A model generated the notes under the pieces. The model was not told the origin of the DNA. It saw nothing but the letters and a program-made list of their open reading frames with translations, and ran no database searches. A stretch of DNA of 33,635 bases from Schleiferiaceae bacterium (GTDB lineage: Bacteria; Bacteroidota; Bacteroidia; Flavobacteriales; Schleiferiaceae). Location: positions 1 through 33,635 of the forward strand of contig JAQWXR010000005.1 of the NCBI GenBank assembly GCA_029254375.1. Reading direction: 5' to 3'. Below, in pieces: positions 7,301-15,565 of the stretch. The translations under genes and the position numbers were made by a program. Position 1 is the stretch's first letter; each line of letters starts with the position of its first letter.

Positions 7301-8110
7301 TTAGCCTAGCGCCACATCCAAACACATCATCACGATAAATCCGCCAATAAAGCCCAAGGCGGCCACGTCGGTGTAACGATCCCTTTGGGTTTCTGGAATC
7401 ACCTCTTCGACCACCACATAAATCATGGCCCCTGCGGCAAATGCTAAAGCAAATGGAAGAACGGGTTGCATGTACATGACGGCAACAGCGCCAATAACGC
7501 CGGCTATGGGCTCAACTATGGCGGAAAGCTGACCGAACCAGAAGCTTCGAAAGCGCGAGACGCCTTTTCGGCGCAAAGGAAAGCTTACCGCGATGCCCTC
7601 CGGAAAATTTTGGATGCCAATTCCAATGGTTAAAGCAATGGCAGCACCTAAGCTGGCTCCGTCAATTCCTGCGGCATAGGCGCCGAAAGCCACGCCCACC
7701 GCTAAGCCTTCAGGAATGTTATGCAAGGTGATGGCCAGCACGAGCAGGGTCGTGGACTTCCAGTCCGTTTCGACCCCTTCAGCCTCGTTTTTGTTGAAGT
7801 TGATGTGAAGGTGTGGAACCAACTTGTCCAGCCCAAAAAGAAAAAGAGCGCCCGCGCCAAAGCCAATAGCCGGAGGAAGCCAGGGGATGTACCCCAACGT
7901 TTCAGAGAGCTCAATGGAGGGAGCCAAAAGACTCCAGTAGCTGGCGGCAATCATGACGCCTCCGGTAAAGCCGAGCATGCCATCGAGCGCTTTTCGAGGC
8001 ATTTCTTTAAATAGAAAAACCAGTGCCGCCCCAGACGCAGTAACCAACCATGTAAACGTGGTAGCTAAAAATGCAAGTAAAACGGGATGGGTGTTGGCGA
8101 GTTCTTCCAT
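7301..8110 (-). CDS. ZIP-family divalent metal transporter
   Basis: 269 residues with about eight membrane helices. The two metal-binding helices carry HNIPEG (130-135) and QNFPEG (167-172), the core ZIP signatures, and a later helix has EEVIPE. A short His-containing loop (HLHIN, 100-104) fits the cytoplasmic metal-binding loop. These transporters move Zn, Fe or Mn into the cytoplasm; the closest general type is the prokaryotic GufA/ZIP group. It stands alone, convergent to rseP with 42 bp between them. A perfect inverted repeat overlaps its promoter box, which suggests control by a metal-responsive repressor (inference). Confidence 0.93.
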   Translation of the reverse strand: MEELANTHPVLLAFLATTFTWLVTASGAALVFLFKEMPRKALDGMLGFTGGVMIAASYWSLLAPSIELSETLGYIPWLPPAIGFGAGALFLFGLDKLVPHLHINFNKNEAEGVETDWKSTTLLVLAITLHNIPEGLAVGVAFGAYAAGIDGASLGAAIALTIGIGIQNFPEGIAVSFPLRRKGVSRFRSFWFGQLSAIVEPIAGVIGAVAVMYMQPVLPFALAFAAGAMIYVVVEEVIPETQRDRYTDVAALGFIGGFIVMMCLDVALG

Positions 8111-8132
8111 AGGGTGGCGCTTGGGCGTTTAG

Positions 8133-8152
8133 CAAAGTTAGACATTTCTAAC
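8133..8152 (-). promoter_or_regulatory. Promoter and operator-like palindrome of the ZIP gene
   Basis: On the minus strand the box TAACTTTG (8140-8133) fits TAnnTTTG. It overlaps one arm of the perfect inverted repeat GTTAGA-N4-TCTAAC (8137-8152). A repressor bound there would block the promoter. The shape (TTAGAnnnnTCTAA) is reminiscent of DtxR/MntR-type sites, but no regulator gene is nearby. Confidence 0.5.
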
Positions 8153-8216
8153 AAATAATCACTGGGTTGAAAATGTGCCCAAATCGCTTGATGTCTACTG
8201 ACTATCTTAGAGGTTC

Positions 8217-8999
8217 ATGGCCACGTCTTTCGAACTCCATTCTACAAAGCGAATTTACTTCGCAAGTGACCTTCATTTGGGGGCGCCTAACGCTCAGACT
8301 TCTTTAGAGCGCGAAAAACACTTTGTTTCCTGGCTTGATTCCATTGCAAAAGATGCTCAGGCGCTCTATCTCGTTGGGGATTTATTTGATTTTTGGTTTG
8401 AGTACCGGCACGCGGTGCCCAAAGGCTTTGTTCGAACCCTAGGGAAACTCGCAGAGCTGCATGATCACGGGGTAAAGCTCTACTTTTTGACAGGGAATCA
8501 TGATTTATGGGCCCGAGACTATTTGTCAAAAGAAATTGGTTTTGAGGTATTTAAAAAACCCATTACCCATGTTTGGAACAATCAACGCTTCTTTATTGGC
8601 CATGGAGATGGCTTAGGCCCGGGTGACCAAGGGTATAAACTTTTGAAGCGCGTTTTCACGTTCAAACCCTTTCAATGGGCCTTTCGTTGGCTCCATCCGG
8701 ATATGGGTATCGGATTGGCTTCCTGGCTATCTCGAGGTTCGCGCGCCCGCACGGGGCATGAAGATTATGCGATGAAAAATGTACAGGATGAGGCTCTGTA
8801 CCAATACGCCCGAGGAGAACATGCAACCCAGCCAGCGGACTATTGGATTTTTGGTCACCGTCATTATCCGGCACTCGAAGAGCTTCTAGGCGGCCCAAGT
8901 CCGGCCAAATTCTGCAATTTGGGGGATTGGATTCACTGGAATTCTTGGGCCGCTTTTGATGGGGAGAATTTGGAGCTACACGTAGGATTTGGAAAATAA
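8217..8999 (+). CDS. lpxH: UDP-2,3-diacylglucosamine diphosphatase, LpxH type
   Basis: 260-residue calcineurin-like metallophosphoesterase of lipid A synthesis: it hydrolyses UDP-2,3-diacylglucosamine to lipid X and UMP at the inner face of the inner membrane. All metal-binding motifs are present: SDLHLG (D18, H20), GDLFDFWFEY, GNHD, GHGDG and GHRH. The GDLFDFWFEY block is typical of LpxH rather than other phosphoesterases. Length is near the usual 240-260. The start is the ATG at 8217. It is a single gene between the ZIP transporter (divergent) and sodA (convergent), and its stop codon touches the T-run side of the sodA terminator. Confidence 0.92.
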   Translation: MATSFELHSTKRIYFASDLHLGAPNAQTSLEREKHFVSWLDSIAKDAQALYLVGDLFDFWFEYRHAVPKGFVRTLGKLAELHDHGVKLYFLTGNHDLWARDYLSKEIGFEVFKKPITHVWNNQRFFIGHGDGLGPGDQGYKLLKRVFTFKPFQWAFRWLHPDMGIGLASWLSRGSRARTGHEDYAMKNVQDEALYQYARGEHATQPADYWIFGHRHYPALEELLGGPSPAKFCNLGDWIHWNSWAAFDGENLELHVGFGK

Positions 9000-9030
9000 A
9001 AAACCCCCCACAGCAGCGCTGCAGGGGGTT
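8998..9030 (-). terminator. Intrinsic terminator of sodA
   Basis: On the minus strand, AACCCCC and GGGGGTT arms enclose a self-complementary GC core and are followed by a T run that overlaps the lpxH stop. The plus side lacks a T run, so it mainly serves sodA. Confidence 0.75.
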
Positions 9031-9051
9031 GGCTGAAATCGTGTAATGAGA

Positions 9052-9654
9052 TTACTTTGCTGCGGCGTAGCGATTGCTTACTTCGGTCCAATTGACCACA
9101 TCAAAGAAGGCACCCACATAGTCTGGGCGGCGGTTTTGATACTTCAAATAGTAAGCGTGCTCCCACACATCTAAACCTAAAATGGGCATGCCCTCACAGC
9201 CCACACCGGGCATCAAAGGATTGTCCTGGTTGGCGGTAGAGCAAACTTCGAGGCGGCCTCCTTTGTTGACACAAAGCCACGCCCAACCTGATCCGAAACG
9301 AGTGGCAGCCGCTTTGGCGAAAGCCGCTTTAAATTCTTCAAATGAGCCAAATGCTGCAGTAATTGCTTCACCTAACTCTCCTTCAGGTTCGCCGCCACCT
9401 TGCGGGGTCATAACCGTCCAAAACATGCTGTGATTCCAATGACCACCTCCGTTGTTGCGGACCGCAGGGACATTGGCGTGTTCGGTGATCAATGCCTCAA
9501 GGGACTTGCCGGCCATTTCACTGCCTTCGATGGCAGCATTTAAGTTGTTGATATAGGCCTGGTGATGCTTGGAATGGTGAATTTCCATGGTTTGCGCATC
9601 AATATGTGGCTCCAGGGCGCTGTAAGCGTAAGGTAGATTGGGTAACGTGAACAT
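9052..9654 (-). CDS. sodA: Superoxide dismutase, Mn type
   Basis: 200 residues covering the full Fe/Mn-SOD fold. Metal ligands are visible: H26 in MEIHHSKHH, the His of [10 protein letters not shown], and the Asp and His of DVWEHAYY. The segment [10 protein letters not shown] carries Gln at the place typical of Mn enzymes, and GGH rather than AAQ precedes the second ligand, so I call it Mn-type; cambialistic use is possible. No signal peptide, so it is cytoplasmic. Single gene with its own terminator and a TACCTTTG promoter box, divergent from the helicase gene. Confidence 0.96.
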   Translation of the reverse strand: MFTLPNLPYAYSALEPHIDAQTMEIHHSKHHQAYINNLNAAIEGSEMAGKSLEALITEHANVPAVRNNGGGHWNHSMFWTVMTPQGGGEPEGELGEAITAAFGSFEEFKAAFAKAAATRFGSGWAWLCVNKGGRLEVCSTANQDNPLMPGVGCEGMPILGLDVWEHAYYLKYQNRRPDYVGAFFDVVNWTEVSNRYAAAK

Positions 9655-9682
9655 ATCGTTGAAATTTTTATAGAAGGTATAA

Positions 9683-9690
9683 CAAAGGTA
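9683..9690 (-). promoter_or_regulatory. Promoter -7 box (TACCTTTG) of sodA
   Basis: A perfect TAnnTTTG on the minus strand, 28 bp before the sodA ATG. No clear -33 TTG at the expected distance. Confidence 0.5.
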
Positions 9691-9727
9691 GGGCTTGCCG
9701 GTTCTCTATGCCCTGTATCTTTAAGGA

Positions 9728-12700
9728 ATGCCTCGCCTTCCATTACGTCAACAGCCATTGAGCATTTTCAGCGCGAGTGCGGGCGCGGGCAAGACCTTTC
9801 GATTGGCGGCAGAATATATCGCCACGGCGTTACGAGACCCCTTACATCCGCAATCCTTCCGCCAAATCTTAGCGCTGACCTTTACGAATAAGGCGGCCCA
9901 TGAGATGAAGCGCCGAATTTTAGATAGCCTCAGGGACTTCTCAGAACGCGCAGATTTTGGGGAGTCCAAAGGATTGGCCCAAGCCGTTCAAGAGATCTTG
10001 GATATTTCTTCTCAAGAGCTTGCCATTCGTTCCCGAAAAACGCTCGAAGCAATGCTTCACGACTATGGGTCCATTGGGGTGGGAACATTGGATCAATTTA
10101 CCCATCGCTTGGTCCGAACGTTCGCCTTGGAGTTGGGGCTCCCAGGCCAATTTGACGTGGAGCTTGAGCAAAACCTTCTCCTGGAATTGGCCGTCAATGA
10201 GCTCATGAACGAAGTAGGGCGAAATGCGGAATTGACGGACGTCCTGGTAGCCTATGCCCAAAGTAATGTTGAGGATGAAAAAGGAGGGGATCTTTACCCG
10301 GCGCTGCTCGACATGGCGAAGCATTTGAGCCAAGAATCAAGTACAGAAGCCCTCCGTGCTCTAGGCGAATGGTCTATGAGCCACCATGGACAGGCCCATG
10401 AAAACTTGCGGCTATTTCAACAACACCTTCGGAAAAATGCGCTCAAGGCAGCGCGCCACATTGAAGAAATTTTAGCCCCATTGCCTTCGGAGGACATCTC
10501 CTATTCCAATCGATGGGAGTCATTTATCAAGAAGTTATCGAGCCGGAACCCAGAGGACTGGATCCCTGGAAGCACCATGACCAAGATTATGGACGAGCCG
10601 GAGGCGCTGTATTCTAAAGCGCGCCGACTCCATCACGCCAATCCTGAGGATGCAGGGCTGCGCCTGTCTCCCTGGATAGCCCAGATTCAATCTTGGGCAG
10701 GGCAGGCCTTGCTGGTGCATGAGATTCGGAAAAATGACCGGGCCGCCTCCATCATGATGGAATTGGCCAAGGCTCTTGAACGTGTTTTGGAGCGATTGCG
10801 TGTACAGCCGCTGTGGAAATTTAACCAACTGATTCACGACGAGTTGGTGCAGCAACCGGCCTCCTACCTATTTGAGCGACTCGGCGATCGGTACCGGCAT
10901 TTCTTCATAGATGAGGCGCAAGACACCTCTCAGCTCCAATGGAAAAATCTATGGCCATTGCTTGAAAACGCCATGTCTGGAAGTGATGAGCAGGGGTCAA
11001 CTCTGATTGTAGGCGACGGAAAGCAGTCGATTTACCGATGGCGCGGGAGTGACGCAGAATCCTTTTTACACATGCAATCCGAGGGGGAAGCCCACCGCCC
11101 TCCATCCAATGATTTGCCTTCGTTGATGGGCCGAACTGAGCATATTCCGTTACAAGATAATTGGCGTAGCCGAAAGAATATTGTCCAGTTTAACAACCAT
11201 CTATTTGAATCAATGGCGGCGAACATGCCCCGCCCACAGCACGCCATGACCTATTCTGCGGCAGGACAAAGATCCCAGGGAGCAGAAGGCGGCCGCGTGG
11301 ATGTTCGGTTTTTTCCAAAATCAAATGTCGCCGTTTTATGGCCCCAAATTTTGGATCAACTAGTGCATGATTTGCGCGAAGCGCAAGAAGCTCAATGGGG
11401 ATGGGGAGATATGGCGATCCTGGTGCGTGACAAACGACAAGGCCGGGCCATAGCCCTGCGCATGGCCCAAGAAAACATCCCTGTGGTTTCTTCTGAATTG
11501 CTCGCTCTAAGCAGCTCCTCCCTCGTGATGGCTATAGCTGCCGTGATGAATTGGATGCTTGTTCCCCGAGAGCGTGACCGGCAATGGGAAGTATTGCGTC
11601 AACTTCATCATTCCAAAGTTTGGGCGGTTTCTGAAGAAGCCCTTCATGCCGAGGGTCTTGCGCTGGCCCAAAAGCCTCCGAGGAAGAAATTTGAACGGGT
11701 GCTATCGGAGATTCTCCCAGAGTTTTCACCTGTAATTGCCTGGAAGTTGAGCTTGTACGAGATGGGCGAATACCTAGCGCGCGCCTTGGGCTTGGGAAAT
11801 CAAGGAGATCCGTTTGTCCTCCGCTTCTTGGATGCCCTCCATGACTACTCGGCAAAGCAAGTCAACCGTCTGGAAGCATTTATGATTGAATGGGAGCGAA
11901 AAAAAGACGACTGGAGCATCTCAGCCCCACCTGGGATGGATGCTATTGAACTCCTTACCATTCACAAGGCAAAAGGGTTAGAATACCCCTTGGTCTATGT
12001 TCCCTTTGGCACCTTCCGCGCAAAAGACGGTAGAAGTGCCTGGATGGAATTGGATTGGACAGATATGTTTGGCATCGAAGCCGAAGCACCCCCTAAAACG
12101 TTATTGACTCTAAAATCCCTTCATGCCAAAGAAAAGGCTGGAGTGAAAGAGGCCCTGGAATCTGTTCATCCAGGATACGTGGAGGCCTCTGAACTGGCCC
12201 GTGAAGAGCGAATTTTTGATGATTATAATTTGCTTTATGTTGCCTTGACCCGGCCAAGGGAGGGTCTCTGTGTCTACCTCTGGGACGAAAGCTATGGAAA
12301 AGAAATCTGGGCCCATATTGAAAGCCATTACCCCGAAACATCAAACCACCTTCGCTTAGGCGAATGGCCCGCTCTCGAGGACCGTGTGAAACACGGTCCA
12401 GCCCAAGCAAAACCATGGACCTTAGAGCACGTAGCTAGCGATGATTGGACGCAACGCGTGCGTCTCGCACGCTATGAGGAAGAAGGAATCGAGCAGCGCT
12501 TGGGCAACGCCATCCACCGGGTGATGGAGCGGATTCGTCGGCCGGCAGATGTAGCCCATGCGATGGACCAAACGGCGTCGGAAATGCAGTGGACGGCGAG
12601 CGAGCGTCAGGAAGTGCAAGGCCGGGTGGATCGAGCGATGACTGATGAGCGCTTGAAACCCTTATTCGAGGCGTTGGAGATCTATACCGAACGCCCACTG

Positions 12701-12913
12701 CTGATGCCTGAAAAAGGCGTTCGTCGGCCAGACCGTGTCGTGAAATTGACCGACGGAAACTGGTTGGTCGTGGACTATAAAACAGGCGAAGTGGAAGAGG
12801 CGCACGCCGAACAAATTGAGCGTTATGCGGAAGGCCTGACCGATGTTCTGGGCAGCCGCCCAGGAACGCTTCGGGTGTACCTTCGTGATCAAATCGAATT
12901 ATATGGGAGCTAA
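9728..12913 (+). CDS. AddA/RecB-like UvrD-family helicase with C-terminal nuclease domain
   Basis: 1061 residues. Superfamily-1 helicase motifs in order: Walker [10 protein letters not shown] (K22), [12 protein letters not shown] (motif Ia), DEAQDTSQ (D395, motif II), [12 protein letters not shown] (motif III), [11 protein letters not shown] (motif V) and [11 protein letters not shown] (motif VI). The C-terminus has a PD-(D/E)xK nuclease core: [10 protein letters not shown]1002 in RPDRVV, and D1016-Y-K1018 in VVDYKTGE, with QIERY following. This is the layout of AddA/RecB enzymes that process double-strand breaks for RecA. AddB, the usual partner, is not adjacent. The C-terminal end overlaps kbl by 11 bp. 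AAGGA sits just before the ATG. Confidence 0.93.
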   Translation: MPRLPLRQQPLSIFSASAGAGKTFRLAAEYIATALRDPLHPQSFRQILALTFTNKAAHEMKRRILDSLRDFSERADFGESKGLAQAVQEILDISSQELAIRSRKTLEAMLHDYGSIGVGTLDQFTHRLVRTFALELGLPGQFDVELEQNLLLELAVNELMNEVGRNAELTDVLVAYAQSNVEDEKGGDLYPALLDMAKHLSQESSTEALRALGEWSMSHHGQAHENLRLFQQHLRKNALKAARHIEEILAPLPSEDISYSNRWESFIKKLSSRNPEDWIPGSTMTKIMDEPEALYSKARRLHHANPEDAGLRLSPWIAQIQSWAGQALLVHEIRKNDRAASIMMELAKALERVLERLRVQPLWKFNQLIHDELVQQPASYLFERLGDRYRHFFIDEAQDTSQLQWKNLWPLLENAMSGSDEQGSTLIVGDGKQSIYRWRGSDAESFLHMQSEGEAHRPPSNDLPSLMGRTEHIPLQDNWRSRKNIVQFNNHLFESMAANMPRPQHAMTYSAAGQRSQGAEGGRVDVRFFPKSNVAVLWPQILDQLVHDLREAQEAQWGWGDMAILVRDKRQGRAIALRMAQENIPVVSSELLALSSSSLVMAIAAVMNWMLVPRERDRQWEVLRQLHHSKVWAVSEEALHAEGLALAQKPPRKKFERVLSEILPEFSPVIAWKLSLYEMGEYLARALGLGNQGDPFVLRFLDALHDYSAKQVNRLEAFMIEWERKKDDWSISAPPGMDAIELLTIHKAKGLEYPLVYVPFGTFRAKDGRSAWMELDWTDMFGIEAEAPPKTLLTLKSLHAKEKAGVKEALESVHPGYVEASELAREERIFDDYNLLYVALTRPREGLCVYLWDESYGKEIWAHIESHYPETSNHLRLGEWPALEDRVKHGPAQAKPWTLEHVASDDWTQRVRLARYEEEGIEQRLGNAIHRVMERIRRPADVAHAMDQTASEMQWTASERQEVQGRVDRAMTDERLKPLFEALEIYTERPLLMPEKGVRRPDRVVKLTDGNWLVVDYKTGEVEEAHAEQIERYAEGLTDVLGSRPGTLRVYLRDQIELYGS

Positions 12914-14102
12914 ATCGGCTTTTTACGCCGGACTGCGCGATGAATTGCAGTCCATTCAAGACCAAGGATTATTCAAGCGCGAGCGCATAATTGCATCGCC
13001 TCAGGATACGGTTATTACCCTTTCAGACGGTAGTGAAGTATTGAATTTTTGCGGGAATAACTATTTGGGACTGAGCAGCCACCCGAAAGTTCTAGAGGCG
13101 GCACACGCCGCGTTGGAGAGCCATGGATTTGGCATGAGTTCTGTCCGATTTATTTGTGGTACGCAAGACATCCACAAGACCTTGGAGCAAAAGCTTGCCA
13201 CCTTTTTGCATACGGAGGATACCATTCTGTATGCGGCGGCATTTGATGCGAACGGAGGGGTGTTTGAACCTCTTTTGGGGGATCAGGATGCGATCATCAG
13301 TGACAGTTTAAACCACGCTTCTATCATTGATGGGGTTCGCCTTTGTAAGGCGATGCGCTTCCGCTATGCGAATAACGATATGGCCGATTTGGAGGCGCAA
13401 TTGAAGGCGGCTGATGCTGCGGGCGCTAAGACGAAGATGATCGTGACGGATGGTGTTTTTTCAATGGACGGCCATGTCGCCCAAATGGATGCCATCTGTG
13501 ATCTCGCCGACCAATACGATGCCCTCGTGATGGTTGACGAATGTCATGCCACGGGCTTTATTGGCGCGACTGGGCGGGGCTCTATGGAGCTTCGAGGCGT
13601 CCTGGGTCGGGTGGATATCATTACTGGGACCCTTGGTAAAGCGTTAGGCGGAGCGATGGGTGGTTTTACTACGGGTAAAAAAGAAGTGATTGAAATGCTT
13701 CGCCAACGTTCGCGCCCCTATTTGTTTAGCAATTCTTTGGCGCCAGCCATCGTCGGGGCATCTATTGCCGTTTTGGATTTGCTTTCTGAAACCACCGAAC
13801 TTCGCGACAAGCTTGAAGCCAATGTGAATCAGTTTAAAGCCGGCATGCGCGCTGCAGGATTTGACTTCAAAGACGGGGAATCGGCCATCGTGCCCGTGAT
13901 GCTCTACGATGCTGCACTGTCGCAGCGCTTTGCGGATGCTTTGCTACAGCGAGGCATTTATGTTATCGGATTCTTTTTCCCCGTAGTTCCCAAAGGCCAA
14001 GCCCGAATTCGAGTGCAATTGAGCGCCGCTCACAGCAAGAAACATATTGATCGCACCATCGCCGCCTTCACAGAGGTAGGCAAAGCGCTTGGGGTGATTT
14101 AA
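12903..14102 (+). CDS. kbl: Glycine C-acetyltransferase (2-amino-3-ketobutyrate CoA ligase)
   Basis: 399 residues from the ATG at 12903; the frame is open a little further up but only inside the helicase gene. PLP-dependent alpha-oxoamine synthase fold: [14 protein letters not shown] near the N-terminus, [19 protein letters not shown] (Asp and His that contact PLP), and GTLGKALGG with K246 as the Schiff-base lysine, matching K244 in the E. coli enzyme. With threonine dehydrogenase it cleaves threonine-derived 2-amino-3-ketobutyrate to glycine and acetyl-CoA. tdh is not in the window. It overlaps the helicase gene by 11 bp in another frame, so translation may be coupled, although the two functions are unrelated. 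Confidence 0.94.
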   Translation: MGAKSAFYAGLRDELQSIQDQGLFKRERIIASPQDTVITLSDGSEVLNFCGNNYLGLSSHPKVLEAAHAALESHGFGMSSVRFICGTQDIHKTLEQKLATFLHTEDTILYAAAFDANGGVFEPLLGDQDAIISDSLNHASIIDGVRLCKAMRFRYANNDMADLEAQLKAADAAGAKTKMIVTDGVFSMDGHVAQMDAICDLADQYDALVMVDECHATGFIGATGRGSMELRGVLGRVDIITGTLGKALGGAMGGFTTGKKEVIEMLRQRSRPYLFSNSLAPAIVGASIAVLDLLSETTELRDKLEANVNQFKAGMRAAGFDFKDGESAIVPVMLYDAALSQRFADALLQRGIYVIGFFFPVVPKGQARIRVQLSAAHSKKHIDRTIAAFTEVGKALGVI

Positions 14103-14135
14103 AGGCTGAAGAGTGCAAGGGTTTAAAAGCGCCTC

Positions 14136-14167
14136 TTCAACCCTTCAACCCTTCAACCCTTTCCCCC
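14136..14167. repeat. Tandem octamer array (TTCAACCC x3 plus a variant)
   Basis: Three perfect TTCAACCC units (14136-14159) and a fourth, TTTCCCCC (14160-14167), that reaches the last base of the amylase stop codon. A reversed unit, GGGTTTAA, occurs at 14119-14126, so a hairpin with AACCC is possible between the convergent kbl and amylase genes. The same TTNNNCCC pattern occurs in opposite orientation at 17899-17946. Confidence 0.75.
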
Positions 14168-15546
14168 TAGCACTCCCCATGCGTGAGCACGAGGTAGCCG
14201 TTGGCGGGCAAGGTGATTTGGCCAGTCTCTTCGAGTTCGCTTTCCTCACCGGTGAACCAGTTGCTGTAGTCTTCGTCGATGGCACCGCTGTAGTCGATGG
14301 TGACTTCCTCGGCACTGAAGTTGACAAACACCGTGACGATGTTGTCGCCTTTTACGCGGGAGAACCCATAGACACTGGGGTTGTTGGTGGCAATGCGCGT
14401 TTGTGCGCCGCCCCATGAACCGTTTGCTAAAGCACCTTGGGTCTTCTTGAGGGCCAAGGCCTTGCTGTAGAATTCGGCTTGGGAAGGAGAGCTCCAATCA
14501 ATGGTGTCGCGCTCAAAAAAGCGAAGGCTCTTGTTCAGTCCTACTTCTTGGCCACTATAGATTAAAGGCATGCCTTGGGACATGGTCACGCATAGCATGA
14601 AGGCAGCGTGGGCGTTGTTTCCAATGCGCTTCTCAACCGTGCCGTTCCAAGAGTTCTCGTCATGGTTATCGATAAAGTACAAACGGTAGCCGTCCGCAGG
14701 AAAGTCATTGGCTTGGCGGGCTAGGTAATCGTCAATAGTTTGAACATCGGCAGATTTGCCGGCTACGTTATTGAGTAAATGGTGGAACTCCCAGCCGTAA
14801 GTCATGTCGAAGTGGCTCTCATGGAGGTAGAAATACTCTGACTCAGCTAGCATGAAAACTTCGGGATTATGGCCACGCAAGTGGTTGATAGTCTCCGTCC
14901 AGTATTCAGGGGTTTGCCCACCGGCCATATCCACGCGGAAGCCATCCACTTGGTAGGTATCCATCCAGAAAATCATATCCTGTCGCTGAGCCTCCATCAT
15001 GGCGGGATTCTCGTAGTCCAATTCGGCTACATCCGTCCAGTCCGTTGGATTGTTATGGTCGTCGCGGCCGTTGGTGATTTGGCCCGTAGCTGGATCGTGG
15101 TAATAGAAGTCAGGGCTCTCGGTCATCCAAGGGTGGTCCCACGCGGTGTGGTTAGGAACCCAATCGATGATCAGTTTAAATCCTTGCTCATGGGCAGCAT
15201 TGACCAGATTGCGAAAGTCCTCTTCATTTCCGAATTCAGGATTGATTCCGCGGTAGTCTTGGATGGAATAGTACGAACCCAGGACCCCCTTGCGATTTTT
15301 GACGCCAATGGGTTGAACAGGCATGAGCCAAAGGATATCTACCCCCATTTCGCGAAGACGAGGAAGGTGCTCTTGGAACGCGGAAAAGGTGCCCTCGGGG
15401 GTATACTGCCGAATGTTTACCTCATACATGTTCGCATGTTTAGTCCATTCAGGATGGTAGGCGTGGGGGGCATCTACCACTTCTTCGGGCTGTGAGCAGC
15501 TAGCCATAAAAAGGGCAGCAGCGGCAAGGGCTAGAATCTTTTTCAT
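14167..15546 (-). CDS. GH13 alpha-amylase family lipoprotein
   Basis: 459 residues from the ATG at 15546. The longer frame up to 15621 overlaps the upstream gene and hides the signal peptide. The N-terminus MKKILALAAAALFMASC is a lipoprotein signal with C17 as the lipid anchor, followed by SQPEE. GH13 regions are all present: DWVPNH (128-133), GFRVD with nucleophile D206, FMLAE with acid/base E235, and FIDNHD with D296. It should hydrolyse alpha-1,4-glucans in the periplasm or at the cell surface. No carbohydrate-binding module is evident and the protein is short. Last gene of the pfkA-to-amylase operon, 19 bp after the second GH13 gene. Confidence 0.93.
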   Translation of the reverse strand: MKKILALAAAALFMASCSQPEEVVDAPHAYHPEWTKHANMYEVNIRQYTPEGTFSAFQEHLPRLREMGVDILWLMPVQPIGVKNRKGVLGSYYSIQDYRGINPEFGNEEDFRNLVNAAHEQGFKLIIDWVPNHTAWDHPWMTESPDFYYHDPATGQITNGRDDHNNPTDWTDVAELDYENPAMMEAQRQDMIFWMDTYQVDGFRVDMAGGQTPEYWTETINHLRGHNPEVFMLAESEYFYLHESHFDMTYGWEFHHLLNNVAGKSADVQTIDDYLARQANDFPADGYRLYFIDNHDENSWNGTVEKRIGNNAHAAFMLCVTMSQGMPLIYSGQEVGLNKSLRFFERDTIDWSSPSQAEFYSKALALKKTQGALANGSWGGAQTRIATNNPSVYGFSRVKGDNIVTVFVNFSAEEVTIDYSGAIDEDYSNWFTGEESELEETGQITLPANGYLVLTHGEC

Positions 15547-15565
15547 AGGTTGGTAAGCAAGGGAT

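Noticed and set aside
12435-12965. Long open frame (176 codons) antisense to the helicase gene
   Set aside because: It mirrors the helicase coding strand, has a composition expected of a shadow frame and shows no family motif.
14119-14167. Octamer array as a CRISPR
   Set aside because: Units are 8 bp, contiguous and without spacers; no cas genes nearby.
14869-15495. Open frame of 208 codons antisense to the GH13 amylase
   Set aside because: It overlaps a gene with all four GH13 motifs; no domain or start context supports it.
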